Source of the DNA: Euphorbia lathyris | Lineage: Eukaryota > Streptophyta > Magnoliopsida > Malpighiales > Euphorbiaceae | Assembly (NCBI RefSeq): GCF_963576675.1 | Contig: NC_088911.1 | Location: 85,155,256 to 85,219,255, forward strand | Length of the DNA: 64,000 nucleotides | Reading direction: 5' to 3' | In this document: positions 21,202-32,139 of the stretch, piece by piece | Layout of the letters: each line of letters opens with the position of its first letter | How positions within the stretch are numbered: position 1 is the first letter of the stretch | Made by a program: the position numbers and the translations under genes | The notes under the pieces: generated by a model | The model's input: the letters and a program-made list of their open reading frames with translations, nothing else | Told to the model about the DNA's origin: nothing | Databases searched by the model: none

Positions 21202-22680
21202 TGTTGAAACACCTTTCCACATGATTTTGATTTGACAAAATTATTTAAGTTAATCCATGATTAAGGGACAATTAAATTTAAGTGCTTTGATTTGTACTAA
21301 TATGTTTGTTCAATGTTGAGTGTAAATATAAATGCAAATGGAAATAAAAAGTAAGACAGGACGAAGTCAGCATGAGAAAACATCACAAACTGAGTGGAGT
21401 ATAACTCAGCGTGATAGAAGATCTTCAGAATAGAAGCTTAAAGATCAAACAAATCAGCAAAGCTGAGTGGAACGCAACTCAGTATCAAAAGTAGAGAAGT
21501 CTTCTTGAGAACCGTGTCTTGCAGAATGAAGCTGACCATGGAAGCCGAGTAAAAGAGAACTCAGTATTTGTATTAGCAAACAATTGCAGACAACGGCTAT
21601 CAAAGACAAGCTGAGTGATCTTCAGGACATCGCGAATGATCCGTTCGCTAAAATTCAAGATCCGACAACTGTCTGCACCAATAATAGAAACCTTGGAATT
21701 ATGCAAAAGCCAATTTCAAGATGCATGGGTCAACTGTTCTTCTGCTAAAAGACAAACTAGCACAAACAGATGAAACCTGCGAGAAGAAGACAAACCTGAC
21801 GCCTGCGGAATTCAGACGACGGGATTGGCCTGTAAATCTGAAAGCTGACCAGAGCCTTGTCTCAAAAAGGAGCCGTTTGGATTCAACGGAAAAATCCAGA
21901 ATTCAAATGAACAAGTCTTCAGAATACAACTATAAAAGGACAAGTATACTTCTTGGATCCTTTGCCGATTATGAAAACAAAAAGAGAATAAGAGCATACA
22001 TACAAAAACACATCAATACAAGAAAGAGATCTTACACCAAATTTCTATTCCTGTGTAAATGCTAGAGTGATTTTCTTTGTAATCATCTAAAGTGTTCTTT
22101 GTCTAAAAAATAATAATTTTGTATCAAACATAGTATTGAGAGAGTGTGCTGAGTACTCAGTTTGGTACTCAGTGGTAGAGAAAATCTAAGTGCTGGGTTG
22201 TAGCGCTTAGTGGAGTTGAGTAGACGAATAAAGGACGGTACTCTTGCATATTCAACTGCCTTGTAAACAGTTTGCGCTCTACCTTTAAAGAGCTCAGTAT
22301 TGGATTTAAAAAGCCCGGAGGGATTCTGGGGACTGGACGTAGGCGGAGAGGCCGAACCAGGATAAGTCGTGCTGAGTAATTTCTAACTCTCTTTCAATAT
22401 ATATCTGTATGTGTTGCTTGCTATATTTACTCAGTATATAAATTGTTTAAGCTGACACTGAGTAAATCAGAGTGCTGAGTTGGAAGCTGACTGTAAAAGT
22501 GTCATTTCCCAACTCACAAGTAAAACAGTTCTAGTCAATATCTGACTAAAGCCGTCTTACGCCTAACTCGACCGCGCTGAGTTGTGAAACTCAAAGAATT
22601 AAATTAAGTCAGCGTAATTAAAGCAAAAAAAGTTACATTAGTTCCTAACCCCCCTTGGAACTAATCACACGGGACCAACA
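21202..22680 (+). repeat. Sirevirus 3' LTR
   Basis: 1479 bp, TGTTG...CAACA, about 97-98 percent like the LTR at 4685 by eye. Same TATA box and CTGAGTACTCAG palindrome. The sequence beyond it is unrelated to the element. Confidence 0.92.
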
Positions 22681-23004
22681 CAGCTCTCTGTCTCGACAGA
22701 AGACATTGTTACATGCAAGTCTCAACAGTGATATGTCAATCCTATTTCTAAACATATTACTTGACTTGGGTGATTTTAAGTTTATTATAAAGTTTCGTCT
22801 CACTTCATGCTTGTATGAACACTTTATAATCACTTTAAACAAACTTAGGGATTTCCTTTTATTAGACTTATTTAGTTCTTAAAGGAGGTTGCCTTTATAT
22901 AGTTATGAAACCATATCTTATTAAAACAAATGATGTAAAGAACACTTCATTTACATTAAGTTTATATCCTAGAACAATTGTCTATAGGACACTAAACCCC
23001 AACA
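22681..23004 (-). mobile_element. Outer LTR fragment of a minus-strand copia element
   Basis: Read on the minus strand it starts TGTTGGGGTTTAGTGTCC, a typical copia LTR start, at a sharp border with LINE coding sequence. It stops where the Sirevirus LTR begins. It has the same orientation as the broken copia at the left edge, so it is probably the outer 324 bp of that element's 5' LTR, separated by the Sirevirus insertion. Shared origin is inference; sequence identity with the other LTR could not be tested because that LTR lies outside the window. Confidence 0.55.
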
Positions 23005-24280
23005 GTCTGCCCGGATTCCGAAGCCGAGTACAGTGAGTGAACTCATTGACAGCACCACGGGAGCATGGAATAACGATATCCTTGCGCATTATATCATCCC
23101 ATCAGACATAGAGGAGATGCGGAAGATACATCTAAGTCCACGTTGACTGGAAGATGAAGTTTATTGGGGGCCGTAGAAACTTGGAGTTTTTGCTGTAAGA
23201 AGTGCTTATTATCTTGCGGAGGCTGAGAGACGACTGCAAAGGATTTGTCGGAACAATCGACCAGTACGAGTTGTTGGTTCCGTGAAATCTGGAAGATAGA
23301 ACTACCACCGAAAATTATCCATTTTCTATAGAAACTACTCTTGGGAATTCTACCATGTGCGGATGTGTTGGTCAAGCGGGGTATCACTACTGAAGGTTTA
23401 TGTCAGGTATGCAAGAACCCTTCTGAAACTATTTTTCATATTTTTGTGAAATGCCAGACGGCTCAGGAAGTTTGGAAAAAGGGCAGGGGTTACAAGCCAT
23501 TTGGACAAAATTTTAGCTATGGATATTGGTATCTGGTTTCGTGTCTGCCTGGATTCACTTTCAGCCGCAGAAGTTCGACGAGTGGCTGCTATACTTTGGT
23601 GGATGTGGTTCCGCCGTAATATTTTTTATTCATGAGCGTAGATGGACGCCGGAGAGTGTGCTACTTGCAAAAATTGATGAGCTTCTACAGGAGATTGATG
23701 CTTTACCAAGGACCAACTGTCAAATTGCACCTCTTAGGCCACTAAATCGCAGATCTACACGAGTTTGGCATCCTCCCCCGAATGGTTTTATTAAAATGAA
23801 CTGCGATGCTAAATTTGGCAGGATTGACCATGTGAGTAGAGTGGGTTTAATGGCTAGAAACTCGGATGGTGAGATTATGGCATCAGTGGGTATTCCACTG
23901 GGTTCTTGTGGGTTTGTGGAGGAAGCGAAATTGTTGGCTATTCAAGAAGGGTTGCTGCTTGCTCGGGACTACAGTTTTAATAACATTATCATCGAATCTG
24001 ATGCACAAACAGTGATTAATGCTCTACAATCCGACAACTACCCGAGAAATCATTGAAGGTGTGTTAGTTTGGTGTTCGATTTTTAATAGCTGTTTTTTTT
24101 TCATTTGTGCATAGAGAAGGAAATAGAGTGGCGCATTCATTCGATGACTGCTTGGGCATCAAACACACCTATTTTGATGGTTTTCATTAGGATTGTTCCC
24201 GATAGGGCTTCTAGTTTGTGATGATTTGTCTTCTCTTAATTCTTAAATATAAGGCTACGGTTTCAAAAAATAAATAAATA
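23005..24280 (+). pseudogene. LINE ORF2 3' end (zf-RVT and RNase H)
   Basis: Remnant of a plant L1-type LINE. Visible parts: a zf-RVT region (ELPPKIIHFL, then ILPCADVLVKRGITTEGLCQ and CKNPSETIFHIFVKC) and an RNase H-like domain (NGFIKMNCDAKFGRIDHVSR, SVGIPLGSCGFVEEAKLLAI, IIIESDAQTVINAL). Several frame changes and stops occur (near 23280, 23330, 23490, 24054). It ends in an A-rich tail (CAAAAAATAAATAAATA). The 5' part is missing, cut by the copia LTR. The DJ-1 gene starts about 180 bp further on. Confidence 0.85.
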
Positions 24281-24459
24281 TGGATGCTGATTTTTAAGTA
24301 CATGATATTCCGATCTCATCCACACATCTCAGTTAGCATAACCGCCAGACCCATACTATCATTTCCGCCATAGCCGCACACTATAAGCTACTCCATCCTT
24401 CCCTTCCCACTGAAATGTCAGTTTAATTTAAGAAGAAAAATAAAAAAATAAAAACGAAA
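24281..24459 (+). promoter_or_regulatory. Putative promoter and 5' UTR of the DJ-1 gene
   Basis: The 179 bp between the LINE tail and the first ATG. I see no clear canonical TATA box; the last 35 bases before the ATG are A-rich, usual for a plant 5' UTR. The transcription start is unknown, so core promoter elements may lie in the old LINE sequence. Confidence 0.35.
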
Positions 24460-24636
24460 ATGTCATTATTACGCCACGTAGCCCCTAACTCACTTTTTCA
24501 TTCCTTCCCTTCTTCTTCCTCTTCTTCTTCTTCTTCTCTTCTATTCCCTTCTAGTCTACAAGCTCTCGTCAAAATCCCTTCTACTGGAACTCGCTTCTCG
24601 TTTTCCATCAAAGCCATGGCTTCGTCTACTAAAAAG
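24460..24636 (+). other. Predicted chloroplast transit peptide with second in-frame ATG
   Basis: First exon: 59 residues with a run of nine serines, few acidic residues and several Arg/Lys/His. A second ATG at 24616 (context GCCATGGC) would start MASSTKK just before the DJ-1 fold and give a form without the transit peptide. Confidence 0.6.
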
Positions 24637-27600
24637 GTAACGCTCTTCAAAACGACGACTTCGTCGGTAATCTTGATACTGATTTGCTTCTGTTGTTTTC
24701 TGTTAGGTTCTGGTTCCCATTGCGAATGGAACGGAGCCGATGGAAGCGGTGATAACAGTCGATGTTATAAGGAGAGCTGGCGCTGATGTCACTGTTGCGT
24801 CTGTTGAGAATCAGCTTCGAGTTGAAGCTGCTCACGGTGTCAAGATCATTGCCGATGCTCTCATTTCTGATTGCTCCGACTCCGTTTTTGACCTCGTTGC
24901 TCTACCGGTCTCTCTATCTCTATCTCTTTCTCTATCTGTTTTGCTTTCCAAATCGAATTACTTGTAAAATTTGTGCATGCGGATTGTAACTACTGCTTGT
25001 TGAGCCATGTGGAATTGTGGACTAGAGGGACTTTGTGAATCTTTTCCATGATCTTATTTTTGAATGTTCTATTCTTGTTTGTCTTGTTTGTAAAAAATTA
25101 AGGCTACATGAGTGTCATACTTTTGTTTATGTTTTTATGAATAACGGAAGTTTGATTAATATGACACTGACAGAGTTTGTGGTTCTTCTTACACTTATTC
25201 TCATTTTCTGGTGCGTGAGAAAACATCCAAGCAAATAAACCTGCTTGATTTTCCTGATAATTGATGGTTGAAACTTGAAAGTGGCGAGAAGATTTTAATT
25301 GGTCTTTCTCAAGTGTTAGATTCAATATGGATTTTCCAGTTATTCAATGCAAGGGTGCTTGTCAAACATCTGATGTGAAACAATACATAGGAATTGTTTT
25401 TTGGGAAACTATTTTTTTTGTTATATCTGCATCATCCGTGCCCTTTTTTTGTTTATAAATAAAACAAATGGTAGCGATTTGATTTCAAGGATTGTGTATG
25501 AGGCCAGTTGCTGGAAATTTGATAGTGTTTCCTCCTTGTACTGAGTGGATGTTGTGCACTCCAAAAAACAATTTTTCTTTTTTCACTTATTTTCTGGTAG
25601 ATTTTTTTTTTTTTTTTGGATTTGAAAACAAATAATTTGGTGAGTATTTATCTTTCTTTCTCTACTTTTCATGATTGGTGTCACTAACTGGAGATTTTGT
25701 GGTTATAAATGTAGGGTGGCATGCCTGGTGCTACCAACCTTAAAAATTGTGGAGCTCTAGAAAGCATGGTGAAGAAGCAGGCTGCAGATGGGCGGCTTTA
25801 TGCAGCAGTTTGTGCTTCACCTGCAGTGGCACTTGGATCTTGGGGTGTGTTAAAGGGATTAAAAGTATGTATTAATAACCAGATGCTCCCATTGAATTTC
25901 AAAGCAAATGATTTTATGTACACAATCCCTGTTTCTGTTATTATTGCTGACAATGACAATTACAATTGTTAAAAAAGCTTTTTTTTTTTGACAGGCAACT
26001 TGTTATCCCTCATTCATGGAACAGTTGCAATCCTCTGCAATTACTGTTGAATCAAGAGTGCAGCAAGATGGTATAGCTGTTACAAGCCGTGGACCTGGTA
26101 CTACCATGGAGTTTGCCGTTGCGCTAGTTGAGCAGTTGTATGGGAAAGAAAAAGCTAATGAAATTTCTGGACCCCTGGTATGTACTTTATGTGCAGTATT
26201 TGTGTTTCTTTGATTAGAACAAGCAAAATTATGGTTGATAAATTAGGTTTTGTGGATATCTATACCATGTGGATAAAACATCATAATGAAGACTATGGAA
26301 AGACTACTATCCTCATCATAATATCAGTTGAAGAAAGTAAATTGGCCTCCATATCTTTATTGGTTAGACATCTATAATAGGATATCCAGCAGTGGAAATT
26401 GTAGATAAAACCTCATTATGAAGACTACGGAAAGACTACTATCCTCATCATAATATCAGTTCAAGAAAGTAAATTGCCCTCCATATCTTTATTGTTTAGA
26501 CATCTATAATAGGATATTCAGTGGTGGAAGTTGTAGTTTTACTGATAATGCTTGGTACAGGGTGAAAACGAATGTGAGGTAGTCTATGGACCAAAACTTG
26601 AGATATTTACTGAACGGCATCCTATGAAGGTTGGAATGTTACTTTTTAGACTAGCTTTGGAAGGGAAAGTGGTGGGAATTCACTAATTTGATCTAGGATT
26701 TTCATTCAACCAAGCTAAAAAAAGAAAAGAAAATCAAAATAGAATCAAGAGGGGGGAAGAGATGCGGTAAAATTTTAGTTACCTGGAAGATATGAAGTGT
26801 AAGGCTGTTAAAATCCTCTTCAGTTCTAACTTGATATAGACCTGAAACGATATGAGATTAACCAACCTTGGAGCAAAGGCATGATTACTAGGCAATTGGA
26901 TGCAACTTAGTGCGCGTTTGGCATTGCTTTTCCAGACCCTTAAAGCAGCGTTCCCACCTAAAAGCAGCATTTGGTAAATGCAAATCGCTTTTAGTAAAAG
27001 CTACAATTTGTAGCTTTTGGAGAAAATAGCTTTCACAGCTTATAAGGAATTGGCCACAACAATGACTAACTGGCCTTTAGATGTCAAAAAGCTGGAATCC
27101 ATCAGGGTCAAGGGAAACCTGATTCTTCAATAACATAAAAAATCAACTTTGTTGAAGTAAGCTGATTTACACCAGAAGGGGATGTCATAATCAAATTGAA
27201 AAATTTGGAGTATGGTTAAACTTAGTAGCATTCGTATTTACTTGATGTTTAATTCTTAGCAAAAATTTATGACTTTGAACAGAAATTTTACATTTTTGTG
27301 TCCAACATGGTCATGATTTGAGATTTGCATGTTATCACCATTTTGGTGTTTTATAAACCCTTAACTCCACCAAATAGAAAAATAAGAAACAAAAATAAAG
27401 ACAAAGAAGCATATAGATTTTTTAGTTGAATGACAATTGTAACTAGGGCGAAGGCTAATTATCAATTTCAATTTTGATCCCTTTCTACTTTATTATCAGT
27501 TGCAGGTGTACTGTATCTCAGGCTAAATGAATTTTCAGTGTATGCTTATCACTAGCAACTTCCTAAGGTTTATTGCTATAGACACTTAGGGGGCGTTTGG

Positions 27601-30600
27601 TTTGGAGTCTTTAGGAATGGGAATGGGAGGGTTTCATTCCCTTTGTTCTTGTTTGTTTACAAAAAAAAAAACCCATTCCCTTTACCCACTTTAGGTTAAG
27701 CCATTACCCCACTTTAGGTTAAGCCATTACCCCATGCCCTCTAGGGAATTGGATTCCCTTTCCTAAACATATCCAAACACATAGGGGAATTGATGGTTAT
27801 TCCTTTCCTTTCCTTTAGTTTCCCTTTCTTGATTCCTTTTCCCTTACCCCTTGTGAACCAAACGCCCCCTTAGTATTTAGCGATTGAGATTAGTCAATTT
27901 AGTCCTTATATGATGGCTGATGGAAGATATGTAATATTTTAGGGACACAAGTGTTTATTAGTATAATGATCTAAGGACTAAATTTGTTAATTTTGAAACA
28001 ATAATGGGCCAACTGTTTTTGAATCTCAAGGGTTTTCTGTTTATCCTTGTTATTCGCGATATTATAACGTTTGAACTACAAATTCGAATACAAACTTCAT
28101 CTATAAGTCGTAAATGTGAGAGTGTCAGGGGGGGTGGAGTTTAACTTTGCTTCACAAGATTTCTTCAATTACCCATTATAATTATGGAATGGATTAATTA
28201 ATGGTTGAGTTGAATGTAATGACACATGAGTATTTGTTTGTGGATAAGCCCCATTCCTCTTCAGCGCCTACTAGGCTGGCATGATTGGAACTCTCAGAGT
28301 TATTTTAATCCATTGGATGGATATTTTTAGGAATGTTGAAGTGTGATATCTAGTTTACACATAATGATTTAATGCCAATACTTGTCATCAAATCTAGTTC
28401 AAAAGGTGGGTTTATCATCTTAGTGTCGTCAAATCTATGATAGGCTGACTATCCTGGCTAGGGAAGTTATTGAGCAACTGGGAAGATAGAAATATGGACA
28501 TGCTAGCATGTATGTCTCAATAATAAGTCTAATTCATTTGTTATGTAACTACACATAACTGATGGTTTTTCTTAGGCAAAAAGCATCTTGAGGCTGATCA
28601 TTCAAATTTTGGTGCATTGAGCACCCGATCTTTTATTTTAACACATTAGACTCCTGATCATTTATTTTTTGTTACATTAACTCTCTGCTTGCCAAATTAG
28701 TTAGCTGTGAGCCTGTGAACATCTAATTCAGTTAAAAGAGTTCTCTTGAAATTATGTTTTTTACAGTTAAAAATTAGGTTTTGACAGTTTTTTTACATAA
28801 CAAACTACTTTGAACAGTTAAAAATGTAAATTTGAAATGCAAATGAAATGAATAACCCTCTATTAACTGAGTTTTATAAGTTGACTTTTCTGGTCTTCAG
28901 GCGCTTAATGTAACCAAAAATAGAAGACCAGGGCTTAATGTGTTGAAATAAAAGATCAGGGGCTCAATCCACCGAAATCAGAACAATCATCGACCTTAGG
29001 ATACTTTTTGCCTTTTCCTTTTTGGAAGTGCTGTGGAATTAAGAATATTAACTTTTTCTATTTTCCTTTATTTATCCATATTCTCAAATATCTACAACTT
29101 ACTATTTTGTTTCTAGAGCTGTAGGTAGTTTTATATTTTAGTCTTTCTGCACTTGTTTTGTTTCTTATTTTGCCTTCACTTTTTATTTAATGTGCTTTCT
29201 GCTGTTGCTACTTCCTAACAAGTTTATCAATTGGTTTGTCCTCCTTCACTTACCAAACAAAACAAATACGCAAGCCCACCTCCAAAAGGAACAAAAAGCA
29301 ACAGAAAAAAGAGCAAAAGGCATTACACACACACACGTGTATCAAACTATATTTATTAAAGATTTCTATTGTGGAACATAATTGTTTGCTAATTCAAACT
29401 TATACTATGGGGAAATGCATCCATTAATGTGAATATTCATGATGTGGATTTCTTGCTCATGCAACTTTCTCTAAAGTTTTCGCTTTATGATTTACAGATT
29501 TAAGTATCTGACTGTCATCTTGTTTGCAGGTGATGCCTCCCAATCATGGGGATGAGTATACCATAAAGGAGATAAATCCAATCAAGTGGACATATAGTAA
29601 CCCTCCTCAGGTTAGATTCAAATGTAGCATATTTATTGCTCCTTCAACCTCCAACCAAAGGAAAGAGAAAATGGAAGGAGGACAAACTTCTGGTTATCTT
29701 CATACTTATCTCAACTTGATATATATATATATATATAGTCTGTTGGACTGCTAGTCTGGTATCAATTCCTGAACATGCAACTGGAATTTCAAAATGAATC
29801 AGACTAATATAGAGGTTATAGGGTTCCCTGAAATGTGTAGCAATATCTCAATAATCTTAACATTTTTTTGCTACGCTTAGTGTCCAAATTGATTATGCTG
29901 TGCATTTTTTTTGTGCTAGATCATTAAACTTGATTTTATATCTCATGATGCTCCTCAATTGGGAATGCTCTACCATCTTTCATCCTTTTTTTATTCAGAA
30001 CTCTTACTTTATCGTGCCTTGTTGTATTTCCTTTTTCTGTAGGTTCTTGTGCCCATTGCTAACGGTACAGAGGAAATGGAAGCCATTATGATCATTGATA
30101 TTCTGCGACGAGCTAAAGTAAATGTTGTGGTGGCTTCTGTTGAGGACAAGCTGGAAATTCTGGCTTCTCGTAAAGTTAAAATTGAGGCAGATATTCTCCT
30201 TGATGAGGCTGCTAAACTATCATATGACCTAATTGTCTTACCAGTAAGTTGAGCTCCTGTTCCTTTCAGTTCCTTGTTTGCCTACATGGTTAAATTACCT
30301 TTGTATCCCATGTGCAGGGTGGGCTAGGTGGTGCCCAGGCATTTGCAAAGTCAGAAAAGCTGGTGAACATGCTAAAGAAGCAGAGGGAGTCAAATAAACC
30401 ATATGGAGCTATATGTGCATCTCCAGCCTTAGTCTTGGAGCCTCATGGTTTACTTGAGGTATCCCATTTCAAGGATCAATTCTATATTGACATTAATATG
30501 TCTTTAAGATATTAATTAATGAATTTCATCTATAGTTTCAAAACTTAATCATGGTTCCACTTGGTTTTTGTGATACATCAGTGCTTTGGTTATTTAAAAA

Positions 30601-30889
30601 ATTGATAATTGAAGAATTGGTTAACATGCTAACAAGTCAGTTAATGATTTTGAGATGAGGTTTGGTTTGGTAATGGTTGCAGGGTAAAAAGGCGACTGCT
30701 TTTCCTGCAATGTGTGAGAAGCTGTCGGATAAGAGTGAAATAGAGAACAGAGTGGTGGTGGACGGGATGCTGATAACAAGTAGAGGGCCGGGAACTTCAA
30801 TGGAGTTTGCGTTGGCAATCGTAGAGAAGCTGTTTGGACGGGAGAAGGCATTAGAGCTTGCTAAGGTAATGCTCTTTACACGCCCGTAG
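24460..30889 (+). CDS. DJ1B: Tandem DJ-1/PfpI-domain protein, plastid type (DJ1B-like)
   Basis: Eight coding exons, all introns phase 0 and GT-AG: 24460-24636, 24707-24907, 25715-25864, 25995-26177, 29530-29610, 30043-30243, 30318-30458, 30683-30889; 446 residues. Plant DJ-1 proteins carry two DJ-1/PfpI domains and are linked to oxidative-stress protection and carbonyl (glyoxalase III/deglycase-type) chemistry. Residues 1-59 are Ser-rich and basic, like a chloroplast transit peptide. Domain 1 (60-240) has Glu72 (GTEPMEA) and Cys159 (AAVCASPAV); domain 2 (265-446) has Glu277 (GTEEMEA) and Cys364 (GAICASPAL), aligning with human Glu18 and Cys106. LPGG and TSRGPGT motifs occur in both. Length fits Arabidopsis DJ1B. 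Paralog assignment rests on the transit peptide, so DJ1A-like naming is possible. Confidence 0.93.
26273..26536 (+). repeat. 132-bp tandem duplication in intron
   Basis: Two copies (26273-26404 and 26405-26536) starting ATAAAAC and ending GTTGTAG or ATTGTAG, with roughly a dozen differences. Origin unclear. Confidence 0.85.
26905..27060 (+). repeat. MITE-like fragment in intron
   Basis: Starts GTGCGCGTTTGGCATTGC and contains GCATTTGGTAAATGCAAA and CTACAATTTGTAGCTTTTGG. A diverged relative lies at 62095-62220 (TGTTTGGTAAATGCAAAATTG, CTACATTTTGTAGATGTTG). No matching right terminus was found. Confidence 0.5.
27589..27869 (+). mobile_element. Tourist-type MITE (PIF/Harbinger-like)
   Basis: 281 bp with terminal inverted repeats GGGGGCGTTTGGTT / AACCAAACGCCCCC and the 3-bp target duplication TTA on both sides (27586-27588, 27870-27872). 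Inside is a 23-bp tandem duplication (CCACTTTAGGTTAAGCCATT repeated near 27686-27732). It has no coding capacity. Confidence 0.85.
28575..29012 (+). mobile_element. Foldback MITE in intron
   Basis: 438 bp. The left arm (GGCAAAAAGCATCTTGAGG, GATCTTTTATTTTAACACAT) pairs with the right arm read in reverse (GGCAAAAAGTATCCTAAGG, GATCTTTTATTTCAACACAT) over some 110 bp. Flanking 9-mers TTTTTCTTA and TTTTCCTTT agree in seven positions, so a worn Mutator-type duplication is possible. Confidence 0.7.
29719..29737 (+). repeat. (AT)n microsatellite
   Basis: Pure AT dinucleotide run in intron 5. Confidence 0.95.
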
Positions 30890-31216
30890 AGTCTGTTTAG
30901 TGCTTTTGCTATGCTATAGAGATAGGGAGAGCTGAATTCGTATTTGAAATGTATTCAGGTTGCGGTTATGTAATGTAATGAATCACCTGTTTTTTTTTTT
31001 TGATAAATAATGAAGGAGCTTCATTTATTACTCTTATCATATGCAAATATTAAAAAGTGTCAGCACAATAAACAAGAGAAGTTAATTTTTTTAAAACAAT
31101 ACACCTTTTTTTTTTCTAATTTACTTTTCATTATCATTAATTTTTTTCTTTTTTCTTTTGAGAACAAGAAGTTTCATTACTGAGATTTAAAGAACAAATC
31201 ACGATGAATAGAACTT
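30890..31216 (+). other. DJ-1 3' UTR and old LINE tail
   Basis: No gene. The first part should be 3' UTR of the DJ-1 gene; an AATGTAATGAA region near 30975 is a possible poly(A) signal. T11 followed by GATAAATAATGAAGGAGCTT (30990-31020) looks like the reversed poly(A) end of a plant LINE, with no coding part behind it. Confidence 0.4.
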
Positions 31217-31349
31217 GTGGGACTTGTAGTCCACTTCTTAAATCGGACGAAGATCATGTTTTTTAAGATCATGAAATTTACTTCGTATTTTTCGCAATCT
31301 GCGAAGTACTACTTCGTAGAATGAGTTTTACTTCGCAGTTTTCATAATA

Positions 31350-32080
31350 TGTTGGGCTTGGCCCATTTATAATTTATGAAATTGGTCCATGCATGAGTCT
31401 TTAAGTTTTTTCAAGTGAAAAACATCCCACATCGCTTTCAAAGCACTTGGTGGAGATGTTTATAAGGAAGGTCCTCACATGCTTGGGGTGTGCCCCAAGG
31501 GGTACCCACTTTTGTGAAAGGGTGAGGACCTATCTCTTTAGTTGACCACCACACGCGCAGCCGGGTTGGGTTGGTGTGGTGTGGTGTAAAATGATTAATT
31601 TTTTATTAAAAAATTATTATTATTAATAATATTATTTATTATTATTTTTAATTTCGGAAATAATTTTTTATTTAATTATTTACATTTTGATTCAGTCTTT
31701 GTGAACGTTATTCACAACGTCTACTTTCCTGATTTTCCTCCTCCACCTTCTCCATGAAATCAGAGCTCTCAACAGCTCTTTTTTCTTGTATAAATAGGTG
31801 ATCAGAGACTGCCTTCAAACACAATTCACTTTTCATTCATTCTTTATCTTTTCGAAAACTGAGCAAGTTAAACAGAGAGTGTATACAGAACGATTTCCGT
31901 ACGGTGCAATACGAAAATCGTATTTAAGAGGGCTGTTTTATCCTGGAGGCGACCGGAGTTCATACTGTTTGCTAAATTCCGACAGTTCCGCGAACGTCTT
32001 AAAGAAAGCGACATTGTCCGCGACTCTGCCCATTTAATTTTGTTCGGTCTGTTCCTATTTTCTGAGTTCCAGCTACAACA
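31350..32080 (+). mobile_element. Solo LTR
   Basis: 731 bp, TGTTGGGCTTGG...CTACAACA, with inverted ends TGTTG/CAACA and the 5-bp target duplication TAATA on both sides (31345-31349, 32081-32085). It has a TATA-like TATAAATAGG near 31790. Short GGTGTGGTGTGG repeats lie near 31575. No internal region is left, so the element was removed by LTR-LTR recombination. Confidence 0.88.
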
Positions 32081-32139
32081 TAATATACGAAGTAAAAGTC
32101 ATGTTTTTAAGCACTGTTATATTCGTAGGCTTCGCAAAT

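Larger units (their letters stand above)
4685..22680 (+). mobile_element. Sirevirus-like (SIRE/Maximus) Ty1/copia element, nested
   Basis: LTRs of 1503 and 1479 bp begin TGTTG and end CAACA. Inside are a tRNA-iMet primer site, gag with several CCHC knuckles, pol in the copia order protease-integrase-RT-RNase H, a long spacer, a third ORF and a polypurine tract. Several zinc knuckles, a large size and an extra ORF after pol are typical of Sireviruses. A 6.1-kb gypsy element interrupts ORF3. No target duplication can be read because the left flank is another copy of the same element. All coding regions carry stops or frameshifts. Confidence 0.92.
26178..29529 (+). other. Large fourth intron of the DJ-1 gene
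   Basis: 3352 bp between exon 4 (donor GTATGT) and exon 5 (acceptor TTTGCAG). It separates the first DJ-1 domain from the linker exon. It is long because of inserted repeats listed separately; the remainder is AT-rich and holds no gene. Confidence 0.9.

Noticed and set aside
24637..24786. Extension of DJ-1 exon 1 into an unspliced open frame
   Set aside because: The conserved [10 protein letters not shown] sequence resumes in another frame after a good acceptor at 24706, so this part is intron.
31798..32037. 79-codon frame within the solo LTR
   Set aside because: LTR U5-like DNA with no similarity to a protein that I can recognise.
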